60,617 nucleotides of DNA from assembly GCA_959600835.1 (NCBI GenBank), contig CAUGNQ010000008.1, forward strand, positions 1 to 60,617, given 5' to 3'. The notes under the pieces were generated by a model. It was not told the DNA's origin and searched no databases. It saw only the letters and a list, made by a program, of their open reading frames with translations. A program made the position numbers and the translations under genes. Shown here piece after piece: positions 26,728 through 36,223 of this stretch. This DNA is from an uncultured Collinsella sp. (GTDB lineage Bacteria > Actinomycetota > Coriobacteriia > Coriobacteriales > Coriobacteriaceae). Numbering within the stretch: position 1 is the stretch's first letter; every line of letters starts with the position of its first letter.

Positions 26728-28092
26728 ATGGCGATCACGCCTGCAGAAATCGCGGAAACCCGCGGCATGGTTGAGGAGCAGAACCTCGACATCAGGACCA
26801 TCACCATGGGTGTTTCGCTCATGGGTTGCGGCGACGAGAACCTCGACCGCATGTGCACGAAGATCTACGACCACGTGACGCACACGGCTGAGCATCTGGT
26901 CGAGACCGCCGAGAACCTCGAGCGCGAGTACGGTATCCCCATCGTCAACAAGCGCGTTTCCGTCACCCCGGTGGCGCAGATCGCCGCGTGCTGCAAGGAT
27001 GAGGACCTCACCCCCATCGCGCACGCCCTCGACCGCGCGGCCGAGACACTCGGCATCGATTACCTGGGCGGCTTCTCCGCACTCGTCCAGAAGGGCATCG
27101 GCGACGCCGATCGCCGCGTTATCCAGTCCATCCCCCAGGCGCTCGCCACCACGAGCCGCGTCTGCTCCAGCGTCAACGTCGCCAGCCTGCGCGCCGGTAT
27201 CAACATGGATGCCGTGCTCATGGCCGCCCAGACCATCATCGATGCCGCTAAACTCACGGCCGACCAGGATTCCGTCGGCGCTTCCAAGTTTGTCTGCTTT
27301 GCCAACATGGTCGAGGACTCCCCGTTTATGGCGGGCGCCGTCCACGGCGGTGGCGAGGCCGACGCCGTCATCAACGTAGGCGTCTCGGGCCCCGGCGTTA
27401 TGGCCGCAGCCCTGGAGACGCTGCCCGATTCCGCCTCGATGATGGAAGTCGCCGAAAAGATTAAGCAGACCGCCTTTAAGATCACCCGTGCCGGCGAGCT
27501 CATGAGCCGCGAGGCCGCCCATCGTCTGGGTGTCGAGAAGGGCATTGTCGACCTGTCGCTGGCTCCCACGCCTGCCATCGGCGACTCCGTCGCGCGCATC
27601 CTCGAGATCATCGGCGTGGGCACCTGCGGTGGCCCGGGCACGACCTGCGCGCTCGCCATGCTCAACGATGCCGTCAAGAAGGGCGGCGTCATGGCCAGCT
27701 CCAGCGTGGGCGGTCTTTCCGGCGCCTTTATCCCCGTGTCCGAGGACGCCGGCATGATCGCCGCCGTCGAGGCCGGTGCGCTTTCGCTCGAGAAGCTCGA
27801 GGCCATGACCTGCGTGTGCTCCGTTGGCCTAGACATGATCGCCATCCCCGGCGACACCCCGGTCGAGACCATCGCCGGCATCATCGCCGACGAGATGGCC
27901 ATCGGCGTCATCAACAACAAGACCACGGCCGTCCGCGTGATTCCTGCCATCGGCAAGGGCGTGGGTGACTGCGTCGAGTACGGCGGCCTGTTCGGCCGTG
28001 CGCCCATCATGCCGGTGAACCCCAACGCCGGCACCGTGCTCGCCCACCGTGGTGGACGCTTCCCGGCTCCGCTGAACTCGCTCAAGAACTAG
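26728..28092 (+). CDS. UPF0210 / DUF711 (PFL) family protein
   Basis: A 454-residue protein of the UPF0210 family, whose usual length is 450-454. Characteristic stretches are NLDIRTITMGVSLMGC, GIPIVNKRVSVTP, DYLGGFSALVQKG, FVCFANMVEDSPFMAGA, and the glycine-rich C-terminal NPNAGTVLAHRGGRFPAPL. The fold relates to glycyl-radical-type barrels but the glycyl-radical motif itself is not recognised and function is unknown. In many bacteria an ACT-domain gene of the GcvR type precedes it; none is present here. The start at 26728 has ATAGGAG upstream. Confidence 0.88.
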   Translation: MAITPAEIAETRGMVEEQNLDIRTITMGVSLMGCGDENLDRMCTKIYDHVTHTAEHLVETAENLEREYGIPIVNKRVSVTPVAQIAACCKDEDLTPIAHALDRAAETLGIDYLGGFSALVQKGIGDADRRVIQSIPQALATTSRVCSSVNVASLRAGINMDAVLMAAQTIIDAAKLTADQDSVGASKFVCFANMVEDSPFMAGAVHGGGEADAVINVGVSGPGVMAAALETLPDSASMMEVAEKIKQTAFKITRAGELMSREAAHRLGVEKGIVDLSLAPTPAIGDSVARILEIIGVGTCGGPGTTCALAMLNDAVKKGGVMASSSVGGLSGAFIPVSEDAGMIAAVEAGALSLEKLEAMTCVCSVGLDMIAIPGDTPVETIAGIIADEMAIGVINNKTTAVRVIPAIGKGVGDCVEYGGLFGRAPIMPVNPNAGTVLAHRGGRFPAPLNSLKN

Positions 28093-28110
28093 CCCAGGGA
28101 TACGAGGCGA

Positions 28111-28248
28111 GGAACCCCGGAAAGGGCAAATATATAAGGTCGCCTGCTCGGACAGTCCTGACTCGCACGGAGAGCACATTAAGTGCTCTCCGGCTCGTGC
28201 GGAACTCGCGATCGACCTTATATGTCTGCCGCCCGGCGGCGGGGCTCC
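28111..28248. repeat. Large nested palindrome after the UPF0210 gene
   Basis: Three nested inverted repeats share a centre near 28180: GGAACCCC / GGGGCTCC (28111-28118, 28241-28248), ATATAAGGTCG / CGACCTTATAT (28132-28142, 28213-28223), and GGAGAGCAC / GTGCTCTCC (28169-28177, 28183-28191) around ATTAA. Transcribed, it would fold into a long rod. It may be a small non-autonomous element or a structured RNA. Confidence 0.6.
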
Positions 28249-28414
28249 CGCACATCTCAACCTTGGCTGAGTTCTGTCCCATGTTGCAGTTGCTTCGCTC
28301 CTGCACCACATGGTTGATACGGCGGTTTGGCGTTGGATCGGTTCTTTCTGATATATGCTGGTTGCGGCTCTTCTTTTGGGAGGAGTCGCTTTTTTGTTGT
28401 GAGGGGGATGGCCC

Positions 28415-29311
28415 GTGGCTGATGGTGTAATTCAATCTGAGCTGCTTTCTGCGGATTGGAATGGCGAATGGATACGTCTGCAAGCTGATCGGCGGCGGGC
28501 TGATGATTCTTTTGAATGGGATAAGCGGGCTCGGCATTTTCGGCCATCGGAGACTGCCCCGTATGCTCGGGATTTTATAAAACTGCTGGCGCTTGAGCCT
28601 GGTGAGTCGGTGCTCGATATGGGGTGTGGGGCTGGGTCGATTGCTATTCCGCTTGCTCAGGCTGGGCATCCTGTGATTGCAGCCGACTTCTCCCCCGCTA
28701 TGTTGGGCACCCTTGATGCCGGCGTTGAGTATTACGGGCTCGAGGATCTTATTACACCGCTTGAGCTTGCTTGGGATGATGATTGGGATTTGGTTGGACC
28801 GGTCGCAAAAGCGGTGGATGTTGCCTTTGCCAGTCGCTCTGTCACCACGACCAACCTAAAAGGCGCACTTGCCAAGCTTGATCGAACGGCTCGTCGGCGT
28901 TGTGCCGTTACGATGGTCGCCAACTCGAGCCCGCGTTATGACCTGCACTTGATGAATGCCATCGGCGCCTCGGTTACCTGCAGCAATGGTTTTGTGTACG
29001 CCTTTAACATCCTTATTCAGATGGGTGCACTGCCACAGGTCACGTATTTTGAATCACCCCGCCGCGACACCTTCGATAGTCTCGAGGCAGGCGTGGCAGA
29101 CTTTTCTCGCATGCTCGAGCACGGCAACGAGGACAAGATCGACCGCCTGCGCAACTATATCGCCCACCACATGATCGAGAACCCGCATGCCGGTGAGCCG
29201 GGATCCAAGGGCGTACCGCAGGGACGCTACATGCTCGACCACATCCGCAAAGTCCGATGGGCGTTTATCGCCTGGGAGCCGGTCTCCGTACCCCGCCCGA
29301 AGCCCATCTAA
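28415..29311 (+). CDS. Class I SAM-dependent methyltransferase
   Basis: A 298-residue soluble methyltransferase. Motif I is VLDMGCGAGS (about 66-75), followed by the acidic VIAADFSPAML and an N-terminal SFEWDKRARHFRPSET region. The C-terminal half (RYDLHLMNAIGASVTCSNGF, VTYFESPRRDTFDSLEAGV) is seen in a group of Coriobacteriia/Clostridia methyltransferases of unknown substrate. The start is GTG at 28415 after GAGGGGG. The first 400 bases use many more A/T-ending codons than the rest of the gene and the neighbours, a hint of acquisition or mosaic origin. Confidence 0.8.
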   Translation: MADGVIQSELLSADWNGEWIRLQADRRRADDSFEWDKRARHFRPSETAPYARDFIKLLALEPGESVLDMGCGAGSIAIPLAQAGHPVIAADFSPAMLGTLDAGVEYYGLEDLITPLELAWDDDWDLVGPVAKAVDVAFASRSVTTTNLKGALAKLDRTARRRCAVTMVANSSPRYDLHLMNAIGASVTCSNGFVYAFNILIQMGALPQVTYFESPRRDTFDSLEAGVADFSRMLEHGNEDKIDRLRNYIAHHMIENPHAGEPGSKGVPQGRYMLDHIRKVRWAFIAWEPVSVPRPKPI

Positions 29312-29460
29312 AGCTTGCATCGTCTTCCCGCCCGGCATCCGCATTCTTTGCGAACTGGGCAAACGCGCTCCACACCACGCCGTTCCTGCGCTATCGTGGG
29401 ACAGCTCACGTAGATTAAGGCCCCATTGCGGGGCGCCCCATACATAGAAAGCGAGAACCC

Positions 29461-29760
29461 ATGGCACTGACAGGAGCCCAGGTCAAGCAGCTTCGCAGCA
29501 TGGCCCATCACCTCAACCCCGCCATCATCATCGGTAAGTCCGATATCAACGAGGGCACCGTCGAGCAGACGGTCGCCTACCTGGAGAAGCACGAGCTCGT
29601 TAAGTGCTCCGTGCTGGACGGCTCCAGCCTTTCTGCCCGCGAGGCCGCCGAGGAGCTCGCCGAGCGCTGCCACGCCGACGTCGTTCAGGTTATCGGCCGC
29701 AAGTTCTCGCTGTATCGCGAGTCCTCGCGCAAGGATATCGAGAAGATCAAGCTCGTCTAA
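29461..29760 (+). CDS. yhbY: YhbY-type CRM-domain RNA-binding protein
   Basis: A 99-residue single CRM domain. Conserved features: LTGAQVKQLRSMAHHLNPAI, the VGKxG-like turn here as IGKSDINEGTVEQT, the ELVKCSVL strand and the C-terminal QVIGRKFSLYRESS, which matches the family IGRVIVLYR element. YhbY binds pre-50S ribosomal particles and helps assembly. Length and start are normal; the ribosome site is weak (GAAAGCGAG). Confidence 0.92.
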   Translation: MALTGAQVKQLRSMAHHLNPAIIIGKSDINEGTVEQTVAYLEKHELVKCSVLDGSSLSAREAAEELAERCHADVVQVIGRKFSLYRESSRKDIEKIKLV

Positions 29761-29789
29761 AACCGACTGGTCATACCGAGCAAGCCTGC

Positions 29790-29821
29790 AGGCGTCCGAT
29801 TGATTCGGGCGCCCGTTTTTT
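29790..29821 (+). terminator. yhbY terminator
   Basis: GGCGTCCGA pairs with TTCGGGCGCC (one wobble) around TTGA, with CGTTTTTTAT after it. It lies directly at the 3' end of the convergent regulator gene. Confidence 0.7.
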
Positions 29822-32816
29822 ATCGCTCGACAAGCACGCGCTTGAGCCTGCCTTCGACCAAGTGCTCATACAGACGCCTTGTCTCCGGCTCGGGCACTCC
29901 CTGTACCTGCTCTCGCAGGTGGTGCATGTGGCCGCTGTACAGCTCAACGACATCGCGACGTCGTCCCGCCGCGCCGTAAACGCGCATGGCGCAGCGAACC
30001 ATGTCCTCGCGCGCCGTCTCCTGGCGAAGCCCCGATTCCACGAGCCAAATTGCCGATTGCAGGTCATTCTCCTCGAGAGCGGCATTCGCTCCCCTAATCA
30101 TGCAGTCGATGTACTTGGATTGCATAATGTGGCGCATGCGCGTAAAGAACGTGGGATTGCAACCGGTGGGAACATACAGCGGACCCGCGTAGAGCTGCTC
30201 AACCTTAAGACATAGCTCAATCAGGTGAGGCCCTCTCGCACCCATACGATTTCCCAGAATCTCGCGGCTCAGCTGATCAAAGAGTCTTACATCGGTCTTA
30301 ACGTAGTCGCCGTTGAGCCCAATGCACTCGTTTTGGATGACCACGCACGACTTGCCATCCGGAGTTGGACCCAAAGCCGAGCGCAAGCGCGATACCGTCG
30401 AATACAGATTGTTGCGCGCGGCGTTAAACTCGGCATGGGGCCACAACTCCATGGCGATTGTCTCGCGGTCGACCATGGCATCCATACCCAGCGCAAGGCG
30501 TTCGGCAAGCGTTGCCGCCTTTTTGCGACGCCACATCTTATCCGTGATGGGAAAACCGTCGCGCTCGGCGCGAAACGCGCCAAACATGCGCATCTCAATA
30601 TGGCCGATAGCATCGACAGCCTCAACCTCGCCCGCCTGAAACAGGTGCTCACTTTCGCCCTCAAAGTCATCGCGTAGTGAATACCGCGACAGCTCGCGCA
30701 CCGGAAGCTTCTTGCGAATCCTGACGGCAGGCTCGCCCAGGCAATGCATCGCAAGACGTGCAAAAAGACGATACGATGGGTCTAAAATCCCCGAGCGATT
30801 CATAGACATCCAGGCAGCAAGATCGCTATCGCGGCCTGCAGCGGCCAGATGCAGCGCCACGATCCAGGCTTCTGAGCCACCGACCTGCGTCTTGCTAATA
30901 TCGAGCAGCTCTGCCTCTTCGCGAACCGATACCAGCGACGTATTGCGCAGATATGCCACGCGCTCCAGCAGCAAAGCGTTTTCGCGCATGTACGCAATCG
31001 ATTCGTCGGCGAGCTTGAGCACCTGGACCGCGCGGAACTTTGCATTAACCGGCCGCCCCTCCGCCAGCGATTGCCAACCCTCCAGCAATAACCCAAACAG
31101 CTGAATTTGATTGTCGCGAACACGCACCGCAAAGCGGTCGAGCTCGCCAAACGCCGCATCGTCGGTCACGGGCAAGCCCGCGAGCAGGCGCCGCGCTGCC
31201 AACACCATGCGCAACCAAATGGATGGCGCCTTAAGCCCACGGATATCGAGCGCCTCGAGTATCTGAGCCATCTTGTCATCGCGCTCGTCGGTTTTTGTAA
31301 ACGAGCCGTCGAACAGCTCCACCAGCATATGGTCGGCCTGCATGAGAATCCCCGCGATGTCGAGCTCGCAATCATAGGCTTTGCATACCTTGAGCTTCGC
31401 GAGAACATTGCCGTCTTCCGCTCGCTCGGTTAGGTGGCGCTTGACCTCGATATGCGCGGACAGCATGTCGAGCACCTCGCAGGATGTCTGTTCTTGCAAA
31501 ACAGGGTTGGCGGGAAGCCCCAGGTCATTGTCGCCGTAAAAGGCGATAGTGAGCGCCTGGGCTATTTTCCAGGTAGCGGGGTCGAGCTCGCGCGCCGCCT
31601 GATCGCCCGCACGTTCGATAACGGACGCCATATACCTTGCGAGCTTTGTATTGCACACGCTGACAGCCGCCAGATACACGCCGAGTGCCTCGGCGGGTGC
31701 CGGCTCTTGCTCCTGCCTTTCTGCATCGATCATCGCCGACGCCGCACGGCAAATGTCCCCTCCATGCCCGGTCAAGGCAAGATCGGCCCCATACTGCCCG
31801 GCAAGTTCCAACACCACATGACGGTCCAAGAACGCATCGGCCAGGTCCATGGCCAAATCACATCGGCCTGCCTTGATCAAAATGCGAGCAGCCCGCGATA
31901 CAAGTTCGGGACGGATCTCGGCAACAAGCTTTCGCAACCTCAGGCGCGCATTGTCCTTAGCACCCAAACACCTAAAGGTGCGATCAGACGGATCCACGCC
32001 AAAAATCGGATAATCGCGTACAAAGATGGACTGGTCGACCATCGAAAGCCTCACACCGCACGCCTCTAGCTCCGCAATGCGGCCCTCGCCCATCAGTACC
32101 ATCAAACAGGCAACGGTAAACAACAGGTTATTCTCGAGCGATGCAAGATCGGCCAGCGCCGCACCGTACACGTTGACGATTTCATTCTCGAGCAACCCGG
32201 CAACATCGCCCTGTCCATACATTCCCGTCTGCAGGGCAGATACCAGCTCTGGCACACCCTGCGTGAGTCGATAAAAATCGAGCGATGTGCTGATCGAGAA
32301 CGCCGTGGCCCATGACGAATACTCATAGGCGTGCACCTTGAGCATCTGCGCATTGACTTTTACAGAATCGCCCAGCCCGTGGATAAGCAATCGGTTTGAG
32401 GGGCGGCAGGCGATAAAGACCCCCGTCCCCGTAGCACGTAAGCTGCGGATTCGATCGATGAGGTCCTCGGTTTCGCGCTGCTCGAGATTGGGCACGTTGT
32501 CGATCGCAACGAGCGAATGGGGTTTGTCCTTAAGCTCATCGGCGACAACCTCGAGCTGCATAAAGAGCTCGCGGCCAATCGCGCGGTCGGCCTCGATAAT
32601 CCGAACCGGCCCTCGCGTGGGGTCCGATTTAACCTCCTGCACGTATTGCAGCAATACCGACGTCTTACCAAACCCGTCGGGCGCGTAAAGCAGAACGATT
32701 CCCGCCTTGCGCCCTTTAACGATGAGCTCGTTCATCAAGCGATCGCGCCGCACCATATAGCCGCCGCCCGTCGGCATCAACTCGAGGTCGTCCGTATTGC
32801 CCAGATCGTTTACCAT
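29820..32816 (-). CDS. Large ATPase regulator with C-terminal OmpR-like and BTAD domains
   Basis: A 998-residue signal-transducing transcription factor of MalT/AfsR style but with reversed order. The N-terminal P-loop ATPase has LLYAPDGFGKTS (about 42-53) as Walker A and HSLVAIDNVP as Walker B. A long helical (TPR-like) middle follows. From about 735 there is a winged-helix domain starting IEMRMFGAFRAERDGFPITD, with RNNLYSTVSRLRSALG as the DNA-reading helix, then a bacterial transcriptional activator domain ending in GVPEPETRRLYEHL. It resembles the SARP/BTAD ATPase proteins abundant in Coriobacteriia. The target is unknown. The start at 32816 has GAGGAG. Confidence 0.85.
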   Translation of the reverse strand: MVNDLGNTDDLELMPTGGGYMVRRDRLMNELIVKGRKAGIVLLYAPDGFGKTSVLLQYVQEVKSDPTRGPVRIIEADRAIGRELFMQLEVVADELKDKPHSLVAIDNVPNLEQRETEDLIDRIRSLRATGTGVFIACRPSNRLLIHGLGDSVKVNAQMLKVHAYEYSSWATAFSISTSLDFYRLTQGVPELVSALQTGMYGQGDVAGLLENEIVNVYGAALADLASLENNLLFTVACLMVLMGEGRIAELEACGVRLSMVDQSIFVRDYPIFGVDPSDRTFRCLGAKDNARLRLRKLVAEIRPELVSRAARILIKAGRCDLAMDLADAFLDRHVVLELAGQYGADLALTGHGGDICRAASAMIDAERQEQEPAPAEALGVYLAAVSVCNTKLARYMASVIERAGDQAARELDPATWKIAQALTIAFYGDNDLGLPANPVLQEQTSCEVLDMLSAHIEVKRHLTERAEDGNVLAKLKVCKAYDCELDIAGILMQADHMLVELFDGSFTKTDERDDKMAQILEALDIRGLKAPSIWLRMVLAARRLLAGLPVTDDAAFGELDRFAVRVRDNQIQLFGLLLEGWQSLAEGRPVNAKFRAVQVLKLADESIAYMRENALLLERVAYLRNTSLVSVREEAELLDISKTQVGGSEAWIVALHLAAAGRDSDLAAWMSMNRSGILDPSYRLFARLAMHCLGEPAVRIRKKLPVRELSRYSLRDDFEGESEHLFQAGEVEAVDAIGHIEMRMFGAFRAERDGFPITDKMWRRKKAATLAERLALGMDAMVDRETIAMELWPHAEFNAARNNLYSTVSRLRSALGPTPDGKSCVVIQNECIGLNGDYVKTDVRLFDQLSREILGNRMGARGPHLIELCLKVEQLYAGPLYVPTGCNPTFFTRMRHIMQSKYIDCMIRGANAALEENDLQSAIWLVESGLRQETAREDMVRCAMRVYGAAGRRRDVVELYSGHMHHLREQVQGVPEPETRRLYEHLVEGRLKRVLVER

Positions 32817-33205
32817 ACCTGCTCCTCAACTCGACCATATGGACACCGTAGCTGCAGGACCATATGAGCCACCCCGTGAATAGCGTGACTTAGAGTTTTT
32901 GGCTGTCTGCCGGTACGTGTTTGGCAAGTTTTTGTACAGCGAGGCCCGATGGTAACTTATCCCCCGACCAATAGGTCTTTGCGCAGGTCAATGCGCTTGC
33001 CAGCATGTCCCATCCCATTTGCAGTGTAGCGCAGTCGGCTGTTTTTATTTGAGTTGCGCAACTCGCCTACTCCTCGCTACCGCCTGCGACTCTATGGTGG
33101 CAAATGTGCATAGAATCTGCTATAGAATGAATCACAAAAATTTAAAACCCTCCAGTCAAGCACGCGGCAAGGTTTCCGTCATGTATACGCCACGGCGTAT
33201 GTCCA
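32817..33205. other. Intergenic region without a supported gene
   Basis: This lies between the regulator (upstream side) and the nagB terminator. A short palindrome ATACGCC-AC-GGCGTAT lies at 33185-33200. A 74-80 codon plus-strand frame from 33019 has no family resemblance and runs into the nagB terminator. No RNA gene was recognised. Confidence 0.35.
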
Positions 33206-33238
33206 CTAAAAAGGCCCCCGCAAAGCGAGGGCCTTTTG
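33206..33238 (-). terminator. nagB terminator
   Basis: AAAAGGCCC / GGGCCTTTT stem around the Ala/Gly-type loop CTCGCTTTGCGGG (minus strand), followed by TTTTTAG. It lies 29 bases after the nagB stop. Confidence 0.75.
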
Positions 33239-33266
33239 AGAAACTATGTAAGATCGCTTGATCGCG

Positions 33267-33995
33267 TTACTCGCAGAGCGAAAGAGCGGCCTCGTCAGCA
33301 ACGACAACGCAGTTGGTGTGCAGCTGCAGGATCGAAGCCGGGCATTTGGGCGTAACCGGACCATAGCACATATCGTGCACGGCCTGAGCCTTGGCCTCGC
33401 CGTTGGCGACAACCAGGATCATGCGGGCATACATGATGGTCTGGGTGCCCATGGTGTAAGCCTGACGGGGCACGTCATCGATGCTGTCGAACAGGCGGCT
33501 GTTGGCCTGAATGGTGCTCTCGGTGAGGTCGACGCAGTGCGTGCCCTTGGAGAAGTGGTCATCGGGCTCGTTAAAGCCGATGTGACCGTTGTTGCCAATG
33601 CCGAGCAGCTGCAGATCCGGGTAACCGGCGGCAGCGACGATCTTGTCGTACTCGGAGCAGGCAGCGGCGGCATCGGGGTTGGAGCCATCGGGCACGTGCG
33701 TGTTGTTCAGATCGATATTGATGTGATCGAAGAAGTTCTTGCGCATAAAGTAGTGATAGCTCTGGGGATCGTCGTGCGAAAGACCACGATACTCGTCCAG
33801 GTTATAGGTGCTGACCTCGGCAAAGTCAATGTCGCCCTTCTCGTACCAAGCAGCGAGCTGTTTGTAAGCGCCAATCGGGGTGGAGCCGGTGGCAAGACCC
33901 AACACGCAATCGGGCTTGAGGATAACCTGAGCCGAGATGATATTAGCGGCCTTGCGGCTCATATCCTCGTAGTCTTTAGCTTTAATGATTTTCAT
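33267..33995 (-). CDS. nagB: Glucosamine-6-phosphate deaminase
   Basis: A 242-residue NagB that converts glucosamine-6-phosphate to fructose-6-phosphate and ammonia. Seen: GLATGSTPIGAYKQLAAWY, STYNLDEYRGLS, the active-site LLGIGNNGHIGFNEP and MGTQTIMYARMI. The length equals Firmicutes NagB (about 242), shorter than E. coli with its allosteric extension. The start at 33995 follows AAAGGACG; the long upstream extension of the frame has no ribosome site. The next genes upstream on the same strand are a glucose-type EIIA and glmM, so amino-sugar metabolism is clustered here. Confidence 0.95.
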   Translation of the reverse strand: MKIIKAKDYEDMSRKAANIISAQVILKPDCVLGLATGSTPIGAYKQLAAWYEKGDIDFAEVSTYNLDEYRGLSHDDPQSYHYFMRKNFFDHINIDLNNTHVPDGSNPDAAAACSEYDKIVAAAGYPDLQLLGIGNNGHIGFNEPDDHFSKGTHCVDLTESTIQANSRLFDSIDDVPRQAYTMGTQTIMYARMILVVANGEAKAQAVHDMCYGPVTPKCPASILQLHTNCVVVADEAALSLCE

Positions 33996-34193
33996 TACGC
34001 GTCCTTTCTCGTACAAGAGAGGCAAGGCTCCCCTTACAAGCACTTGCCCGCGGCCCGCGTCGGCCGCAACCAACGTGTGCGGCCACCAGGGCGAGGTCGC
34101 GTAATATATGTGTCTCGTGTCTAACCGCGTCGAGGCCCCTGCCCGTCCACGGTGACCCAAAGCTGTTTAGCTTCGGACAATCCCCATCTTGCC

Positions 34194-34227
34194 ACGGAGG
34201 GCGCCCTCTTTCAAGGGCGCCCTCCGT
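34194..34227 (-). terminator. Perfect 13-bp hairpin after the EIIA gene
   Basis: ACGGAGGGCGCCC and GGGCGCCCTCCGT pair perfectly around TCTTTCAA. There is no T-tract on either side, so it may be a factor-assisted terminator or an RNA-stabilising structure. Confidence 0.5.
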
Positions 34228-34267
34228 AAACGTGATTGAATTGTAGGCTAAAGGCCAAGCGGAGCGA

Positions 34268-34765
34268 CTAGCGCTCGCGAGCAACGATGAGCTGATCCAT
34301 CTCCTCGACATGCTCGCCAACGGAGCCCTTGATGCTCGAGAACTCAACAGAGTTGCACACCAAGATGGGAACCGTCACATCGTAACCCTCGGCAGCAATT
34401 GCCTCGCGATCGAACTCGATGAGCACGTCGCCCTTATGGACGACATCACCCACCTGTGCATGCACGCTAAAATGCTTGCCCTCAAGCTGGACAGTGTCCA
34501 AACCAACATGGATGAGCACGTCTAGACCATCGACCGTGTTGAGCGCAACGGCGTGACCCGTGGGAAAAATGGCCTCGACCTTGGCGTCTGCCGGCGCAAT
34601 CACACGCGTGCCGGTAGGCTGAATCGCCACGCCCTGGCCCAAAAGGCCGGTAGCAAACGTCTGGTCTTTGACCTCGGATAACGGAATGACGTCGCCCGAG
34701 ATGGGAGCATCCAGCGTAAGGACTCGACCACGCATACCAAAAGACCTCAGGACTTTAGTGAACAT
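34268..34765 (-). CDS. crr: PTS glucose-type EIIA domain protein
   Basis: A 165-residue free-standing EIIA of the glucose family. The domain carries APISGDVIPLSEVKD, the ATGLLGQGVAIQPTG lid, IFPTGHAVAL with His71 and the phosphorylated His86 in DVLIHVGLDTVQL. It passes phosphate from HPr to a sugar-specific IIBC and may signal carbon status. No IIBC gene is adjacent, so it probably serves transporters elsewhere. The start at 34765 has GGGGGAG immediately upstream; the TTG at 34786 is less likely. Confidence 0.92.
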   Translation of the reverse strand: MFTKVLRSFGMRGRVLTLDAPISGDVIPLSEVKDQTFATGLLGQGVAIQPTGTRVIAPADAKVEAIFPTGHAVALNTVDGLDVLIHVGLDTVQLEGKHFSVHAQVGDVVHKGDVLIEFDREAIAAEGYDVTVPILVCNSVEFSSIKGSVGEHVEEMDQLIVARER

Positions 34766-34836
34766 GCTCCCCCTCGGACATACCAATCAATCAAAATAAC
34801 TTTAACAGTTTACCACTTGGCACCCGTTTTTGACCA

Positions 34837-36174
34837 TTAGGGAAGTTCGCGCTTGACAACCTCGACGATGTCGTCAACCACACGCTGGGTCAACTCGTGC
34901 GTCTCGGCCTCGGCCATCACACGGACCAGCGGCTCGGTGCCACTCGGACGTACCAGAATGCGGCCGCGACCGTTGAGCTCCTTCTCGGCGGCAGCGACGG
35001 CGTCCCAAATGGGCTGACAATCGTCCAGGCCGGCCTTATTGTCGGAATGTACGTTGACAAGTACCTGCGGGTACTTCTTCATGATGCCGGCAAGGTCGGT
35101 GAGGGTGCGACCGGTGCGCTTGAGCACGGCCAGAAGCTGCAGGGCCGTCACCAAGCCGTCGCCGGTGGTGTTGTGCTCCAGGAAGATGATGTGGCCGGAC
35201 TGCTCGCCGCCGATGACGGCACCGTCCTCGAGCATACGCTCGAGAACATAGCGGTCGCCCACGGCGGTCTGGACCATCTCGAAGCCCTGCTCCTTCATGG
35301 CGATGGAGAAGCCTAGGTTGCACATAACGGTCGAGACGATCTCGGAGTTGGCGAGCTTGCCGCGAGCGGCCAAGTCGGAGCCGCAGATGGCCAGGATGTA
35401 GTCGCCATCGATTTCGTTGCCCTCGCTGTCCACGAACAGCACGCGATCGGCGTCGCCATCGTGAGCCAGACCGATGTCGGCGTGGGTGCGCAGCACGAGC
35501 TCACGCAGGGGCTCAAGATGAGTGGAGCCGCACTCGACGTTAATGTCGGTGCCGCAGTAATCGGTGTTGATGGCATGGACCGTGGCGCCCAGGCGCTGCA
35601 GTGCGGCGGGCGTGGTCTGGCAAGAAGCACCGTGGCCGCAGTCGACAGCAACAACCAGGCCATCGAGTTTAAGGCCGTCGAGCGTGCTGATGGCATGATC
35701 GACATATGCCTTGCGGGCGTCCTTCATCTTGATGATGTGACCCACACCGGCGCCGGTCGGCAGCGTGTCGGCAGCCATGGCCTCCTCGGACATGACCCAG
35801 GCGCTGATCTCTTCCTCGACAGCATCGGGAAGCTTCATGCCCTTGCGGCTAAAGAACTTGATGCCGTTGAACTCCGGCGGATTGTGCGAAGCAGAGATGA
35901 CGATACCGCCGTCGAGCTCGTTTTGGACGGTGAGCAGCGCCACGGCCGGCGTAGGGATAACGCCGCAGCAGTGCGGTCGGCCGCCCTCGGCCATAATGCC
36001 GGCGGTCAGAGCACTCTCGAGCATGGTGCCCGAAAGACGCGTGTCACGGCCGATGCAAATGTCCGGACCAAGGAACTTGGTCGCCGCACGGCCAAGACGA
36101 AACGCGAGGTCGCACGAGAGGTCGGCGTTGGCGACGCCGCGGACGCCATCGGTACCGAAGATGTTCTGGGGCAT
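34837..36174 (-). CDS. glmM: Phosphoglucosamine mutase
   Basis: A 445-residue GlmM that interconverts glucosamine-6- and glucosamine-1-phosphate for UDP-GlcNAc synthesis. Seen: FGTDGVRGVAN at the N terminus, the phosphoserine loop ISASHNP with Ser96, the metal-binding AHDGDADR and the phosphate-binding RPSGTEPLVRVMAE near the C terminus. The start at 36174 has AAGGAG. The order rplM-rpsI-glmM is conserved in Actinobacteria; here a terminator separates rpsI from glmM. Confidence 0.96.
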   Translation of the reverse strand: MPQNIFGTDGVRGVANADLSCDLAFRLGRAATKFLGPDICIGRDTRLSGTMLESALTAGIMAEGGRPHCCGVIPTPAVALLTVQNELDGGIVISASHNPPEFNGIKFFSRKGMKLPDAVEEEISAWVMSEEAMAADTLPTGAGVGHIIKMKDARKAYVDHAISTLDGLKLDGLVVAVDCGHGASCQTTPAALQRLGATVHAINTDYCGTDINVECGSTHLEPLRELVLRTHADIGLAHDGDADRVLFVDSEGNEIDGDYILAICGSDLAARGKLANSEIVSTVMCNLGFSIAMKEQGFEMVQTAVGDRYVLERMLEDGAVIGGEQSGHIIFLEHNTTGDGLVTALQLLAVLKRTGRTLTDLAGIMKKYPQVLVNVHSDNKAGLDDCQPIWDAVAAAEKELNGRGRILVRPSGTEPLVRVMAEAETHELTQRVVDDIVEVVKRELP

Positions 36175-36223
36175 AGGATCGCTCCTTCCCAAGTGGGCAA
36201 AACGCAGTCGCCCACCCTAGTCG

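Noticed and set aside
33019..33261. 80-codon frame between the regulator and nagB
   Set aside because: No ribosome site, ends in the nagB terminator, composition unlike local genes.
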